Positions 22,790 through 34,449 of a stretch of 64,000 nucleotides of DNA are shown piece by piece. Made by a program: the position numbers and the translations under genes. The notes below the pieces were generated by a model, which was not told the origin of the DNA, ran no database searches, and saw only the letters and a list, made by a program, of their open reading frames with translations. The stretch is from NCBI RefSeq assembly GCF_042477335.2, contig NC_091247.1, forward strand, positions 10,360,001-10,424,000. The letters are read 5' to 3'. The number at the start of each line of letters is the position of its first letter. The first letter of the stretch is position 1. The stretch comes from Ovis canadensis. Lineage: Eukaryota; Chordata; Mammalia; Artiodactyla; Bovidae.

Positions 22790-23515
22790 GAGCCCCTACA
22801 ACCTGGCTCCCAATAGATGACTCAACTTTGAATTAGGCGTAATTTGACTCAGGAGTCAGGGAAGTGGGTTAAGCTTGAGGATGAAGCTGGTGGAGCATGA
22901 TCAGGGAGGTCCTGGGGAATTTGGGTAAGAAGAACTGGGGAACAGCAGAAGCAGAGATTTACTGATGAGAAAGATGAAGGCTTGAGGAGAGGGTGACAAA
23001 TTCAGTTGTTGGAGCCTGTGGAGCCTGCGGAATGACCCGGGGGCGATGTCCGGTGGGCAGTTGCGGATCTAATGCTCAGGCAAGATGTCCGCACTAGAAA
23101 GAGAGATTTAGGAATTATTAACATCTCGATGGTGTTAATAGTCATGACAGTGAATGAGATCACACGGAAAGAGTGTGAGAAGTGAGAAAAATGAGGATCT
23201 GTGACAGAGCACCAATAATTTAGGGACAGATGGAGAAAAAAAGGAGCCACTGTAAGGTGGGAGAAAGACTAGAAAGCACAGCAGCACAGAAACTAAGGGT
23301 GTTTTAAGAAGAGAGAAGTCAACGGTTCAGCTGAGTTATGGTCAAAGAGGCGTCCGCTGAATTTAAAGACATGGTGAGCATTGGCGCCCTGGTGAAAGGT
23401 TTTAGTGGAGATGGGGGGTGTGGCAGATGTTCATTGGGGTCACCAAAGGAATGATTTTGTAGGGGGAACTGCAGACTGGAAGTTGACAGCTTTTTGGAGA
23501 AACTCACCTGACAAG
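22790..23515. other. intergenic purine-rich unique DNA, no gene seen
   Basis: AG-rich on the plus strand with several GAGAAAG tracts. Frames 23002-23250 and 23319-23606 (minus) have no domain, and the latter runs into BOV-A2. Confidence 0.5.
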
Positions 23516-23518
23516 CAG

Positions 23519-23794
23519 AGAAGGAAATGGCACCCCACTCCAGTACTCTTGCCTGGAAAATCCCAAGGACAGAGGAGCCTGGTAGGCTATAGTCCATGGG
23601 TCGCAAAGAGCCAGATACAACTGAGTGACTTCACTTTCACTTTTCACTTTCATGCACTGGAGAAGGAAATGGCAACACACTCCAGTGTTCTTGCCTGGAG
23701 AATCCCAGGGACAGGGGAGCCTGGTGGGCTGCCGTCTATGGGGTCACATAGAGTCAGACACGACTGAGCGAGTTAGCAGCAGCAGCAGCAGCAG
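23519..23794 (+). mobile_element. BOV-A2 SINE dimer
   Basis: Two Bov-A units linked by a (CTTTCA)n spacer and ending in (AGC)6. The flanks CACCTGACAAGCAG and CACCTGGCAAGCAG form a target duplication with one mismatch. Confidence 0.93.
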
Positions 23795-24298
23795 CACCTG
23801 GCAAGCAGAGGAGAGCTAGAGGGCAGGAACTGGAAGGCCACATGGACTTGCGAACCTGTAGGGGGTATGAAAGAGAATGAAGACCTCACAGGTAGGAGCT
23901 TGTAGTAGGAGATATGGAGAGGTGGACGCTTGATGAATGAAGTTCTGAGTAGAGAGGGTGATGTCCATGCCCAGGGAGACGCTGCTCTTGGTCGTGATTC
24001 CTATGGGAGAGAAGGGAAGAAAGCAGGAGGGACTGGGGGTGGGGCGGGGAGAAGTCGAACTTCAATGTCGAACAATTGACAGCCTGAGCCAAACCCACGG
24101 GAACCTTTTGAACTAAAATAGGCCTTCGGAGTTGTCCAGAGCTGGGCCCCGAGGGCTGGGCCTTTATACTGCTGTATCCATCAGTCCTAGAATGTCAGCT
24201 GTCCTGCCAGAGAAGGGCATGACCTTGGATGAGGTGGCTCTCTGCTGCAGAGGGAATCGCTAAATGGGCCTGACAGCAGATGATTGCCTCTGGATGGC

Positions 24299-24320
24299 GT
24301 TCCCAGCAACCATGGCAACC
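24299..24320. promoter_or_regulatory. RFX/X-box-like motif
   Basis: Overlapping AGCAAC and GGCAAC half-sites, with CCATGG between them, in unique intergenic DNA. It is a near match to RFX X-boxes. Function is unknown. Confidence 0.25.
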
Positions 24321-24399
24321 AGCCTTCCAGTGAAGGGGGAGCCTGGCAACACTACACAGGGTCCCCTACATCCCTTCACCAAAAAGCATTAGGTTTAAG

Positions 24400-25260
24400 C
24401 TCCTTGGCCCTATGTTCAACCTTCTCCATCATCTGGTCTCTGCCCACTTCTCCCAGCTTCTCTCCAACCTTATCTTAGAGCCCAGTTCTTCCCTTTGATC
24501 CCTCCATGCCTTTTCACCCCTCAATCTAAAATGATTCTGATCTTATCTGATTCCATCTCCAAAAATCCATCTCAAATGTCTCTTTTCTGGAAATGCTTCC
24601 CTGATTCTCCCAGATAAGAGTACTAAGTCTCCCTTGTCTCACCTACCTTCTATATATTTCTATTTTTGCACTTTGTTGTTGTTCAGTCACTAAGTCATGT
24701 CTGACTTTTTGCGATCCCATGAACTGCAGCAGCCAGGCCTCCCTGTCCTTCACTATCTCCTGGAGTTTGCTCAAACTCATGTCCATTGAGTCAGTGATGC
24801 CATCCAACCATTTCATCCTTTGTCATCCCCTTCTCCTCCTGCCTTCAATCTTTCCCAGCATCAGGGTCTTTTCCAATGAGCCAGCTCTTCGCATTAGGTA
24901 GCCAAAGTATTGGAGCTTCAGTTTCAGAATCAGTCCTTCTAGTGAATTCAGGGTTGATTTCCTTTAGGATTGACTGGTTTGATATCCTTGCTGTCCAAGG
25001 GACTCTGAAGAGTCTTCTCCAGCACCACACTTTGAAAACATCAGTTCTTTGGCACTCAGCCTTCTGTATGGTCCAACTCTCAAATCCATACATTACTACA
25101 GGAAAAGCCATCGCTTTGACTATATGGATCTTTTTGCACCTAATTACCCTATATTGTGAGTTATCTCTCTCCCCGACTAGATTGTGAGTTCTCTGAGTGC
25201 AGGAACACTATGTGAATGATCTCAGTGTCTCCATCTAGGCAGAGAGGAAGAACTGAATTA
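24400..25260 (+). repeat. L2 LINE fragment split by BovB
   Basis: L2 3' region: TCTCAAATGTCTCTTTTCTG on the left. After the BovB insertion, GACTAGATTGTGAGTTCTCT resumes the same order. Confidence 0.6.
24672..25130 (-). mobile_element. BovB LINE 3' fragment
   Basis: 5'-truncated BovB tail in reverse, flanked by TTTTTGCAC at 24663-24671 and 25131-25139. Reverse translation contains a diverged WTARISNQSILKEI-type end of the reverse-transcriptase protein. Confidence 0.94.
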
Positions 25261-25950
25261 CCAATATTCAAATGAATATGAGAATGAACTTATGAACAGA
25301 TGAATGAATTATTGAGTTGGCAGAGTTTGAGCTCAGTGGCCTGACTAATCTGATGGCTGATGCCAGGGAGGGTGAGCAGCCATCTGAACAATAATATCCA
25401 ATGGGCATGGTGGGCCCTGTTTCAGCCCATCTTGTGTTGATAGCCAAGGGGTCCTCTCTGGTGGTTGGGACCAATAGGATTTCTGGGAAGTTGTGATCCA
25501 CAAAGGCGGCAGGACTATCACTCTGAGGAGGAAGGAGAATGGAAAGGGATGAGGAGCTATTCCATCTCACTGGAAGTAAGACTTCAGCTGTTGGCCATGA
25601 GTACAAAGATGGATACAGCCATGTAGGGGCCTAGAGTAGTCCAGGGCTGATAGTGTGGGACCCAGGTCACAGCCTTGGGTTAAAGGTATCATCTGGTACC
25701 AGTGAGTTTGGGGAGGGGAGATGAAAGCAGGAGGACAGGTAGGTCTAGGGCTCCCCCAGGCCCACTGCATGCTTGGCTCGAGAAGACAAATCCTAGATTC
25801 ATTAGGTCCTGTTAAGTCTGCACCTGGGTACTTCTGAGCCTGCTTGGGGTGGGGTTTCAGTATTGGCAGGTCCTTCCCTCTTCACTTCCCTCCACAAATA
25901 CTTATTGCCTGCAAGCATTTTTAAATTTAATTTTCATAAGACTCCTCCCC
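25260..25950. other. intergenic DNA, no gene seen
   Basis: Mixed composition. The minus-strand frames at 25268-25606 and 25567-25770 overlap each other and show no domain. No repeat is named with confidence. Confidence 0.45.
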
Positions 25951-26072
25951 CTTAAAAAATTTTGGCCACACCCCGAGGCATGCAAGACCTTAGTTCTCTG
26001 ACCAGCGTTTGAACCCATGCTCCTGCATTGGAAGGCAGAATCTTAACCCCTGGACTGCCAGAAAAGTTCCAC
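25950..26072 (-). mobile_element. CHR-type SINE, reverse
   Basis: TTTTGGCCACACCCCGAGGC start and CCCTGGACTGCCAG end of the head. Confidence 0.75.
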
Positions 26073-26094
26073 ACAGAACCCTTTAACATTGTTA

Positions 26095-26285
26095 TTTATT
26101 TTGTATTTTAAAAACACTGATATAGAACTGACCAGGTGCCAGGCACTGTTCTTAGCCCTTTACAAACATTAATGTATTTGACATTCATAACAGTCCTGAG
26201 AGGTCAATAGGTACTTATCCTGTTTTACAGTTCAAGAAATGGAGGCACGGGGCTTGAGTTTATGTAGCTAGTAAGTAAAAAGTTG
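26095..26285 (-). repeat. MIR SINE
   Basis: GTGCCAGGCACTGTTCTTAG and CAAGAAATGGAGGCACGG, reverse MIR order. Confidence 0.72.
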
Positions 26286-26289
26286 TTTG

Positions 26290-26770
26290 CATTTTATAGA
26301 CACAGGGTTTACTCATTCATTCATCAAGTGGTTATTGATTGCTTCCCATGGACAAGACGCTGTACGAGGCTGTAGTGTACAGTACTGAAAAAGGCAGAGG
26401 AAGTCCAGCCTTTAAGATGATCAGTCTTGTGTCCTGAGTTCTATCCCACTATGGCTCAGTGATTGCAGGTGTTCTCCAGGGATACACCCTGCTAATCTGT
26501 CTAGAAATTCTTTATGTTTAAGCCACCTGAATGGTAGTGATATTGTCCTTGAGTACTTGGCTTATCTCTACTCAGCTGGCTCTCTTGTAGGATGAAAGCA
26601 GAACCCCATCCCTGGAAATGAATGGAATACTTGGTTTCCAGCCCTATCTTCCAGCTTCTGTCCATACTGTCTCCTCCACCTAGAACACCATCTCCAACCA
26701 TTCATCTTTGTCAACAACTCTGGCAATAGCAGTTTTCAACACATCTCTGACTGCCCTCAGCCCCACTATG
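26290..26770. other. intergenic DNA, no gene seen
   Basis: Includes CTCATTCATTCATCAAGTGG (L2/MIR-like tail). Otherwise it is unassigned. Confidence 0.4.
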
Positions 26771-26774
26771 ATAA

Positions 26775-26955
26775 CAAACTTAGTGAATGCTTACAGAGGA
26801 CATCATCTCAATTAATTCTCACAACAATCCTATTAGAAAGACCTTACTGTCTCCATATTGTAAATAAGAAAACCCAAAGCTCTACAAAACCAAAGAATAG
26901 ACCCAAGGTCACCCAGCTAGTAAGTAACAGAGCTGAGATTTGAACCCATGTCTGT
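26775..26955 (-). repeat. MIR SINE
   Basis: CAAGGTCACCCAGCTAGTAA and TTTGAACCCATGTCTG mark the conserved core in reverse. Confidence 0.78.
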
Positions 26956-26959
26956 TTGA

Positions 26960-27780
26960 CTCTAAAGACCAAGCAGGGGTTTTTTTTCTTTCTTTTTTCC
27001 ATTCTGTTTTATTGCATTAGAAATTTATTTCCTTCACATATACAGAATATAAAACCTATCTTCACAATGAATTATGCCTCTCTGCTCTCATTTTTTCACA
27101 CAAAAATTAATGGCCACTTCCTGAAAAAAACTGAAATAAATCCAGAGGCCCACACCCTTTACCAGGGCTCTACACTGCCGCTACTTTAGCTTTTGTTTCT
27201 GCAATCCTTGGATCATGAACGTATATTCCACAATTATGCAGTTGCTTATGGTCTTCAGTTGTTTCATGTGTGAATTTGTTTGCTCAGCTTGGTTTTTATC
27301 CCCTATGATGCACACGGTAAATGCATAATAAATGTTTGTTGAATGAATAGATTTTACATGTATCTTGCTGAAATATACACAGTTCTGTTTGATTCACTAG
27401 AGTGGCATACCCGAACAAGAAATAATTTTTCTTAATGTGTCCCTTATAAATTGAACCCAACCATATTTGATTAATTTCACATCATGCATTTTTATTGCAC
27501 CAATCACTCTGGTATCAGGTCATATTTATTTTAAAAACAGATTCACAAAGGGTGCAGGGCTGGAGTGACAGTGTAAATATGTTAATAATAAAAATAATAC
27601 TAAAGATATTTTACTGGAAACTCTCGCATGCTAATGATGAGTAAGTGCATTCTACAGAAATATGTTTTATTTACATGGCAATTAATTTCAAAAAGATTCA
27701 GATCCTATACCATGTCCTGTATAAGATAATGAAAACTAAAAATTGGATATTCAGGCAATAAAACTACAAGTACAAAAATC
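26960..27780. other. unique AT-rich DNA, no gene seen
   Basis: It includes an octamer-like ATGCTAAT near 27629 and several ATTAAT cores. A short L2-like tail (AATAAATGTTTGTTGAATGA) lies near 27328. No gene-like frame is seen. Confidence 0.5.
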
Positions 27781-28450
27781 ACCTTAAAGCCCTTTCGCGT
27801 CTGAGTTAGAACAAAAGCCCAATCACTGAAAATGGTGCCATTGTCGGCTCAAATGCGTCCAAATTAGGAAGAGCCTCCTGCGTAGCCGTGGCGATTTTGC
27901 GCCGCGCAGAGCACGCGTGCACCCTGTACAGATCTCTCGATGCAAAACACCACCTCTTAGCCAGTGACCGAAGAGCCTTGGCACCTTCAATCATGCAACG
28001 AAAGGCTCTGGGGGTTTCTTGTTGAGGAGAAAAGCAAAGTCTTTCATGTCAACGCGCACTGTGGGATGTGTGAGCATTTCCCTAGTTAGGTATTTGGCCG
28101 GATCTTAGGATCCAGCTCAAAAGGAAATGCATTCTCATACTCTATTCAAACCATAAGAAAAAAAATTTTTAAATGTGCTTCATTTGGTATTTCAGATATT
28201 GTAGGAAAGCGTGCATGCTTATGCACCCTTTGGGGAAAGATGCCTATTTCTGTAATAGGATTTATAAAGTTGACTCTGCCCGCTTTGTATCCGAGAGGGA
28301 AAGAAGCAGATGCTGCCGCGCGATCAGGCACCACCGGGATCTTCACGTCAGTGTAAAATGGTTGCGATTTTCCCTCATTTATTGAGGACCGACCTGCCAT
28401 GATGTAGCAGACACCAGACTTGTGGCTAGAACCATTTGGCGTATTAAACA
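27780..28450. promoter_or_regulatory. isolated CpG-retaining unique block
   Basis: Two neighbouring segments (27780-28110 and 28195-28440) keep CpGs such as GCGATTTTGCGCCGCGCAG and CTGCCGCGCGATC in otherwise CpG-poor AT-rich DNA. They show no repeat similarity that I can see. Minus-strand frames at 27806-27994 and 28146-28451 (101 codons) have no recognisable domain. CpG retention suggests a germline-unmethylated element: an enhancer, an orphan CpG island or an alternative first exon. Confidence 0.4.
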
Positions 28451-29010
28451 AATCTTATTTGTAGCTTTGGTTTAAAAATTAAAATTTTAATTACCAAAAC
28501 AAAAAAGAGGGTATGTTGGCTTGAGATAGTGCATTTTTACCTTTCTCTAACAGTAATGATTTCATCGTAAAAGAAATGCTATAAACTACCACAACTTTCA
28601 TCAAACACACACACACAACAAACCAAAACAAATAGAAAGGGACAAATTGGGCCTTTAAAAAATCTCACAGCCTAGCAGCCATATTATATCCTGAGGACCA
28701 GAATCAGGGAGAAGAAAGTGACAGAAAATACAGTATAAGAGCTTTTTGTTATAAGCCTTTGGGTCTTAAAATTAATCTCTGTGCACAATTACTTTGAGAA
28801 AAATAAAATTTTAATTTAGGAATAAAATAATAAAGTAATCTACATTAAGTGAGAAAAATTAAAGTAAAATGTAGCATAGGAAAACTTGATAAGGTTTAAA
28901 TGTTTTGTGGTTTACCATCATCTGCTTCCAGTTAGAAACCATTTACTCTCTGGGTATTCTTTTCAGGGGGCTTGAAAATGGATAGGGGGAAGATGACTAT
29001 TTCTACTCAG
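28450..29010. other. unique AT-rich DNA, no gene seen
   Basis: No repeat is recognised. It has AT-rich runs and a short CA run near 28607. Confidence 0.5.
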
Positions 29011-29026
29011 GAAAGTCTGTATTTCT

Positions 29027-29321
29027 GCTGCTGCTGCTGCTCCTGCTAAGTCGTTTCAGTCGTGTCCAACTCTGTGTGACCCCATAGATGGCAGCCTACC
29101 AGGCTCCCCCATACCTGGGATTCTCCAGGCAAGGACACTGGAGTGGGTTGCCATTTCCTTCTCCAATGCATGAAAGTTAAAAGTGAAAGTGGAAAGTGAA
29201 AGTGAAGTAGCTCAGTCATGTCCGACCCTCAGCGACCCCATGGACTGCAGCCTACCAGGCTCCTCCATCCATGGGACTTTCCAGGCAAGAGTACTGGAAT
29301 GGGGTGCCATTGCCTTCTCTG
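29027..29321 (-). mobile_element. BOV-A2 SINE dimer, reverse
   Basis: CTGTATTTCT at 29017-29026 and 29322-29331 is the target duplication. The two Bov-A units are joined by a GAAAGTGAAAGT-type spacer. Confidence 0.94.
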
Positions 29322-29537
29322 CTGTATTTCTAAAGGATGTTTAATATACAGTGACTCATACAACTTCTGTTTAAACATCTACCTGATCTTCACAAGGTCT
29401 TTATATGGGACAGATAGGCATTTTATAGTTACGAGATGAAGCTTTCAGAACATCTGAGTTTAAATACTCGCTTTGCAGGTGATCTTGAACAATTTGCTTC
29501 TCTAAGCCTCAGTTCTGCATCTCTGAAATGGGTACAA

Positions 29538-29663
29538 CAATGGCAACCCACTCCAGTGCTCTTGCCTGGAGAATCCCAGGGACGGAGGAGCCTGGTGGGC
29601 TGCCATCTCTGGGGTCGCACAGAGTCGGACACGACTGAAGTGACTTAGCAGCAGCATAGCAGC
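29538..29663 (+). mobile_element. Bov-A monomer
   Basis: Single Bov-A unit with a CTTAGCAGCAGCATAGCAGC end. Confidence 0.88.
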
Positions 29664-29669
29664 TACTGC

Positions 29670-30200
29670 TTAGGGTCAGTGTTACCTTCAGAGGACATGG
29701 GTACATGCAAAAGTGATTTAATTATTCCATAAATGTGAGAGGGAAATTTTAAGGCAAGTTTTAAATTCCTATTCTGGTTTTATAGCGTGTTGTATGCACA
29801 AATCCAAACCACACTATTTTCTTGTGATAATGAAGTTCTGATACTTTATTCCCCTTCTCACTTCTAGAGTGTCCTCTGCAGGCATTGTTTCCGTTTGTCC
29901 TCTAAGCAACATGTTTCTTCCATGCTGCCTTCTGGCTCCTGAAAGGTAATCTGCAATGGTCAGCACAAGCAATGTTTTACCCAGAATTGATAACATGGAA
30001 AAATTCACATTCAGTGTGTTCATGCTTTTTTAGTTTTTAATGACACTACCAGTTAAGAGAAGCAACTTGCTTTTCCTGAATGTGAGCAGAGCATTAAACT
30101 AAATTGTTCTTTAGGTTGCCACAGCTGAGTTGCCTGACTCTTCTACTCCCATCCCCAGGTTGGGGCGAGTTCCTTGGGGCAGTGGTGGGGCTCTGGCTAA
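29670..30200. other. intergenic DNA, no gene seen
   Basis: Unassigned, moderately AT-rich. The minus frame at 29814-30023 has no domain. Confidence 0.45.
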
Positions 30201-30209
30201 GGCGGGGGT

Positions 30210-30362
30210 TTTTATGTTTGGGTTTTTTTTGCTTTTTTTTCTGGCTTTTCCGGGTCTTAGTTGGAGCATGTGGGATCTAGTTTCCCAACCAGGGATCAAA
30301 CTCAGGGCCCCTTGCTTTGGGAGTGTGCAGTCTTAGCCCCTGGACCACCAGGGAAGTCCCAA
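30210..30362 (-). mobile_element. CHR-type SINE, reverse
   Basis: T-rich tail followed by CCCCTGGACCACCAGGGAAG. Confidence 0.88.
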
Positions 30363-30489
30363 GGCTGGTTGTTTTTTAGGGAAGAGAGAGTCTAGAAGAC
30401 AAGGTCCAAAGAATGCTGACATTCGAAGAAGTGGTTTGATGGAAGGCAAGAGGGAAAAAGCAGAAGAGTAAAGGGAAAATAGGAAGAGC

Positions 30490-30660
30490 CCAGGCTCAGA
30501 GGTTTCAATCCAGCTCTTCCCTCACCAGGGGATTTGGGGCAAATTACAGCTCTCCCCCATATCTCAGCTTCCTCATCTATAAAATGGGACTCATTAGAAT
30601 ACTTACCTCATAGGGCAGTGTTAAGGATTCAAAGACATCATATTTAAAAAGTAGTTCACT
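30490..30660 (+). repeat. MIR SINE
   Basis: CAGCTTCCTCATCTATAAAA and CTTACCTCATAGGGCAGTG are in forward MIR order. Confidence 0.78.
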
Positions 30661-30779
30661 AAGGATTAATTATTCTCCAGGCAGCTACATTTCTGCTCAA
30701 ATTTAACCAATCAACGAGCCACGTGTGAATAACCTACCTATGTCAAATTACAATTCACCCCAGGATTTCCTGTTTTATT

Positions 30780-30985
30780 TTTCTCCATAGCCCATACTAT
30801 TCACTCATTTTAGTTATCATTTATTGTTTTAATATTAATTAATAATATTATAATTCTCCCTCCATTAGAATGTAAGTTCCATGAAGGGAGGGTTTTTGTT
30901 TGTTTTGTTCACTGACTCTATCCCTCCCACCTAGACAGAGTGCCTAACCAGGTGCTCAATAAATGTAGTCATTGAATGAGTAAGT
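30780..30985 (+). repeat. L2 LINE 3' end
   Basis: TTAGAATGTAAGTTCCATGA and GTGCTCAATAAATGTAGTC are the L2 terminal motifs. Confidence 0.75.
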
Positions 30986-30999
30986 GTTGGCCAACATTA

Positions 31000-31640
31000 T
31001 TGTTATCACCCCTGGGGCAGAAACTTTTGATAACCCCTTCAGCCAGGAAAGCAGAAGGTAAGGATAAAAAACTCTAGGTAGATAATCATTAAAGCTTTAG
31101 CTGGGTTCTAGGTGAAGATTTTATATTTGGTCCTTTACATCAATAAAACATCCTTTAGGGAAAAGGTTAAGGGGCAAGCCAAGACCAAGTGAGATCTAAG
31201 CTAGAGAAGGGAACTTTCTGTGAACTAACAAGGCCAGAAGATTTTCATTTTCAAAGTTGTTTCTGTTCTTAACCTATTTTGTGGTTACATAAGTATTATA
31301 ATACTAGGCTATGCTCTGTTTGAAATACTTTCCAAGAAAATACAGATAAACCCCAAGTCCTCCTTGAGCATAATTCTGTACCCCCTAATCCCTCCCTAGG
31401 AATAATCACCACAGTTGTTTGTGGGTATCTCCATGCCTCTTCCAAAGAGCATTTATAGAGTGCATATGTACACAGATGTGCATTTTTTTAAATATAATCT
31501 ATAAATGCTATTATTATACTCTTATTTGTTACTTTTCAGTTAACATCCTGTAATATGTTTTATATCTCTTTGTTTAACTTTCTATAGATCGATATCAGCT
31601 TTTAATGGCAGGGAGAGCTTTAAAGGTAATAATGAGCAGT
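31000..31640. other. intergenic DNA, no gene seen
   Basis: The second half (31340-31600) has an L1M-like texture (TAACATCCTGTAATATG) but is too diverged to call. Confidence 0.4.
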
Positions 31641-31930
31641 TTAAAAAATAGCTTTAATAGAATTTATTTTTTAGAATAGCTTCAGATTTACATAAAAATT
31701 GAGAACATAGTCCAGAGAGTTCTCATATGCCCTGCACCCAGTGTTCCCTATAGTGAGCATTTTATTAATATATTATTTAGTACATTTGTTATAATTAATG
31801 AACCAAGTAAACTTGAATTGAGTTTATTAGTAAATGGATTAGTTTATTAGTGAAAGTCTATAGTTTATTCAGATTTCTTTTACTTAACACTTCTTTTTCT
31901 GTCCTAGGATCTCCCCCAGGATACCACATT
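31640..31930 (-). repeat. L1M LINE 3' fragment
   Basis: TTCAGATTTACATAAAAATTG and CAGAGAGTTCTCATATGCC fit an old L1 tail in reverse. Confidence 0.6.
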
Positions 31931-32189
31931 ACATTTGATAGTTATAGTTTCCTTAAACTCCTCTTGACTGGGGCAGCTTCTCAGACCTTCTCTGCTTCTT
32001 GACGACCTTAACAGTTGGAGGAGTCCTGGTCAAGTCTTTTGCAGGATGTCCCACAAGTGGGATTTATCAGGCATCTTCCTCATGAAAACTGGAGTTGTGA
32101 GTTTGGAGAAGGAAGACCCCAGAGGTAAACTGTCATTTTCCTCGCATCCTAGCAAGAGTGCACACTGGCAATGGGACTTCTTCCTGCTT

Positions 32190-32315
32190 TTCATTTTCTT
32201 TTTTGACCGAGTAGCATGGCATGCGGGATCTTAGCTATGCTTCCAGGGATTGAACCCACGGCCCCTGCAGTGGAAGGGCAGATTCTTAACCCCTGGAACA
32301 TCAGGAAAGTCTCAC
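32190..32315 (-). mobile_element. CHR-type SINE, reverse
   Basis: GGGATCTTAGCTATGC body and ACCCCTGGAACATCAGG head, somewhat diverged. Confidence 0.72.
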
Positions 32316-32545
32316 TTATTACTATGGATATTGTCCTTGATCACCTGGCTGAGGTAGTAGATATTTATTTTATTTATATATTTTATTATTTATATATTTT
32401 TTATATTTATAGATTTTATACTCTGAGTGATAATCCAATACTACTTTATGTTACTGCTGAAAACCTTCAGGTTTGGCCAGTGGTTCCCATGTCCTTTTTT
32501 TTTAAAAAAAATGAATACATTTTAAAATTTTTATTCAATTTTTAT

Positions 32546-32752
32546 TGGACTTCCCTAGTGGCTCAGAAGGTAAAGAATCCGCCTGCAATGCAGGAGACCT
32601 GGGTTGAATCCCTGAGTTGGGAAGATCCCCTGGAGGAGGGCATAGCATCCCACTCCAGTATTCTTGCCTGGAAAACCCCATGGTCAGAGAAACCTGGCAA
32701 GCTACAGCCCATGGGGTCACAAAGAGTCGGATAAGGACTGAGTGACTAAGTG
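32546..32752 (+). mobile_element. Bov-tA SINE
   Basis: GGACTTCCCTAGTGGCTCAG head and ACTGAGTGACTAAG end. It is inserted at the edge of an L1 tail, with TTTTATTG and GCTATTGAAG on its flanks. Confidence 0.9.
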
Positions 32753-32930
32753 CTATTGAAGCATAGTTGATTTGCAATATCATGTTAGTTTTAGGTATAC
32801 AACAAAGTGATTCGGTTATATATATATTATATTACACATACTTCTCAAGAAAATCTATTCCATTATAGTCTATTACAAGATATTGAATATAGTTTCCTGT
32901 GCAATATACCATAAATCTTGTTGTTCCTGT
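32753..32930 (-). repeat. ruminant L1 3' tail
   Basis: AGCATAGTTGATTTGCAAT and CAACAAAGTGATTCGGTTAT are the reverse of ruminant L1 3' ends. Confidence 0.78.
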
Positions 32931-33134
32931 GTCCTTTTGATGTACCTCCATCCATGTAGGGGTTTTTTTTCCCCACTATTTTCTTACTTTCTGGCACTAT
33001 AAGATGTTTCAGGTTCATCTTGTATGTTTCCTTCCCCAGTTCTAGAGTCAGCCATTTCTCCAAGGAGCCCTGGTTCCTTTTTGGGGGGGGGAAATGACAT
33101 AAGAAACCAAGTTCTCGGCCCTAGGTATACTCTT

Positions 33135-33766
33135 CAGTTCAGTTCAGTTCAGTCGCTCAGTCATGTCCGACTCTTTGCGACCCCATGAATCGCAGCACGC
33201 CAGGCCTCCCTGTCCATCACCAACTCCCGGAGTTCACCCAAACTTATGTCCATCAAGTTGGTGATGCCATCCAACCATCTCATCCTCTGTCATCCCCTCC
33301 TCCTCCTGCCCCCAATCCCTCCCAGCATCAGAGTCTTTTCCAATGAGTCAACTCTTCACATGAGGTGGCCAAAATACTGGAGTTTCAGCTTTCGCATCAG
33401 TCCTTCCAATGAACACCCAGGGCTGATCTCCTTCAGAATGGACTGGTTGGATCTCCTTGCAGTCCAAGGGACTCTCAAGAGTCTTCTCCAACACCACAGT
33501 TCAAAAACATCAATTCTTCGGTGCTCAGCTTTCTTCACAGTCCAACTTTCACACCTATACATGACCACTGGAAAAACCATAGCCTTGACTAGACAGACCT
33601 TTGTTGGGAAAGTAATGTCTCCACTTTTGAATATACTATCTAGCTTGGTCATAACTTTCCTTCCAAGGAGTAAGTGTCTTTTAATTTCATGGCTGCAGTC
33701 ACCATCTGCAGTGATTTTGGAGCCCCCCAAAATAAAGTCTGACACTGTTTACACTGTTTCCCCATC
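33135..33766 (-). mobile_element. BovB LINE 3' fragment
   Basis: Flanked by TATACTCTT at 33126-33134 and 33767-33775. The reverse translation contains LLGRKVMTKLDSIFKSGDIT and ALKWLLRVPWTARRSNQS-like RTE sequence. It is the least interrupted of the short BovB copies (129 open codons), but is only a tail. Confidence 0.95.
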
Positions 33767-33989
33767 TATACTCTTAGGGCAAGCATATTTATTTCTCCAG
33801 GTAAAATAAAGATGTCTACAGACTTTTTTATTCAAAATGAAAATTATTTAATTCAAAATCTCTGTCACTGAGTCTGAAAGACAAATGCATATTTCAAAAA
33901 TTTATTTTCTACTGCATTGGGAAAACAACATTAAAATCTAAATATCTTTGAGAGGCAAATTTTTCATCTTTTACAGCTTACATATATAA

Positions 33990-34130
33990 AACATTTTAGA
34001 TTTCACAGAATAGCATCGTGAGATCCTGCCAAGTAAATGCCATCACTTTCATTCTGTGAATGAGGAAACTGAGGCTGAGAGAAGCAATGTGACTCTTTAC
34101 CAGGGTCACAGAGCTGAGCAGAAGCTAGGA
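33990..34130 (-). repeat. MIR SINE
   Basis: GAATGAGGAAACTGAGGCTG and CAGGGTCACAGAGCTGAGC core in reverse. Confidence 0.78.
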
Positions 34131-34137
34131 TTAGTTT

Positions 34138-34241
34138 ATTCCCCCCCTTTTTTTATTTGCTGTGCCCCACGGGACCAAGGACTGAACCCAAGTCCTTGGT
34201 AATGAAAGCACAGAGTCCTAACCACTGAACCACCAGGGAAT
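34138..34241 (-). mobile_element. CHR-type SINE, reverse
   Basis: It ends in CTAACCACTGAACCACCAGG and abuts the forward Bov-tA that follows. Confidence 0.82.
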
Positions 34242-34443
34242 TGCCCTGGTGGCTCAGACAGTAAAGAATCTGCCTGCAATGCAGAAGACCTGGGTTCAAT
34301 CCCTGGGTCGGGAAGACCCCCAGGCGAGAGGCATGGCAACCCACTCCAGTATTCTTGCCTGGAGAAGAATTCCATGGAAAGAGGAGCCTGGCAGGCTACA
34401 GTCCACTGGGTCGCAAAGAGTCGGACATGACTGAACAACTAAT
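34242..34443 (+). mobile_element. Bov-tA SINE
   Basis: Head GCCCTGGTGGCTCAGACAG, tail GACATGACTGAACAACTAA. It is complete. Confidence 0.92.
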
Positions 34444-34449
34444 GCTTTC

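Noticed and set aside
28146-28451. 101-codon minus frame in the isolated CpG block
   Set aside because: Low-evidence frame with no domain or splice context; kept only as part of the regulatory candidate.
33356-33745. 129-codon minus frame resembling reverse transcriptase
   Set aside because: It is the translated tail of a truncated BovB, not a host gene.
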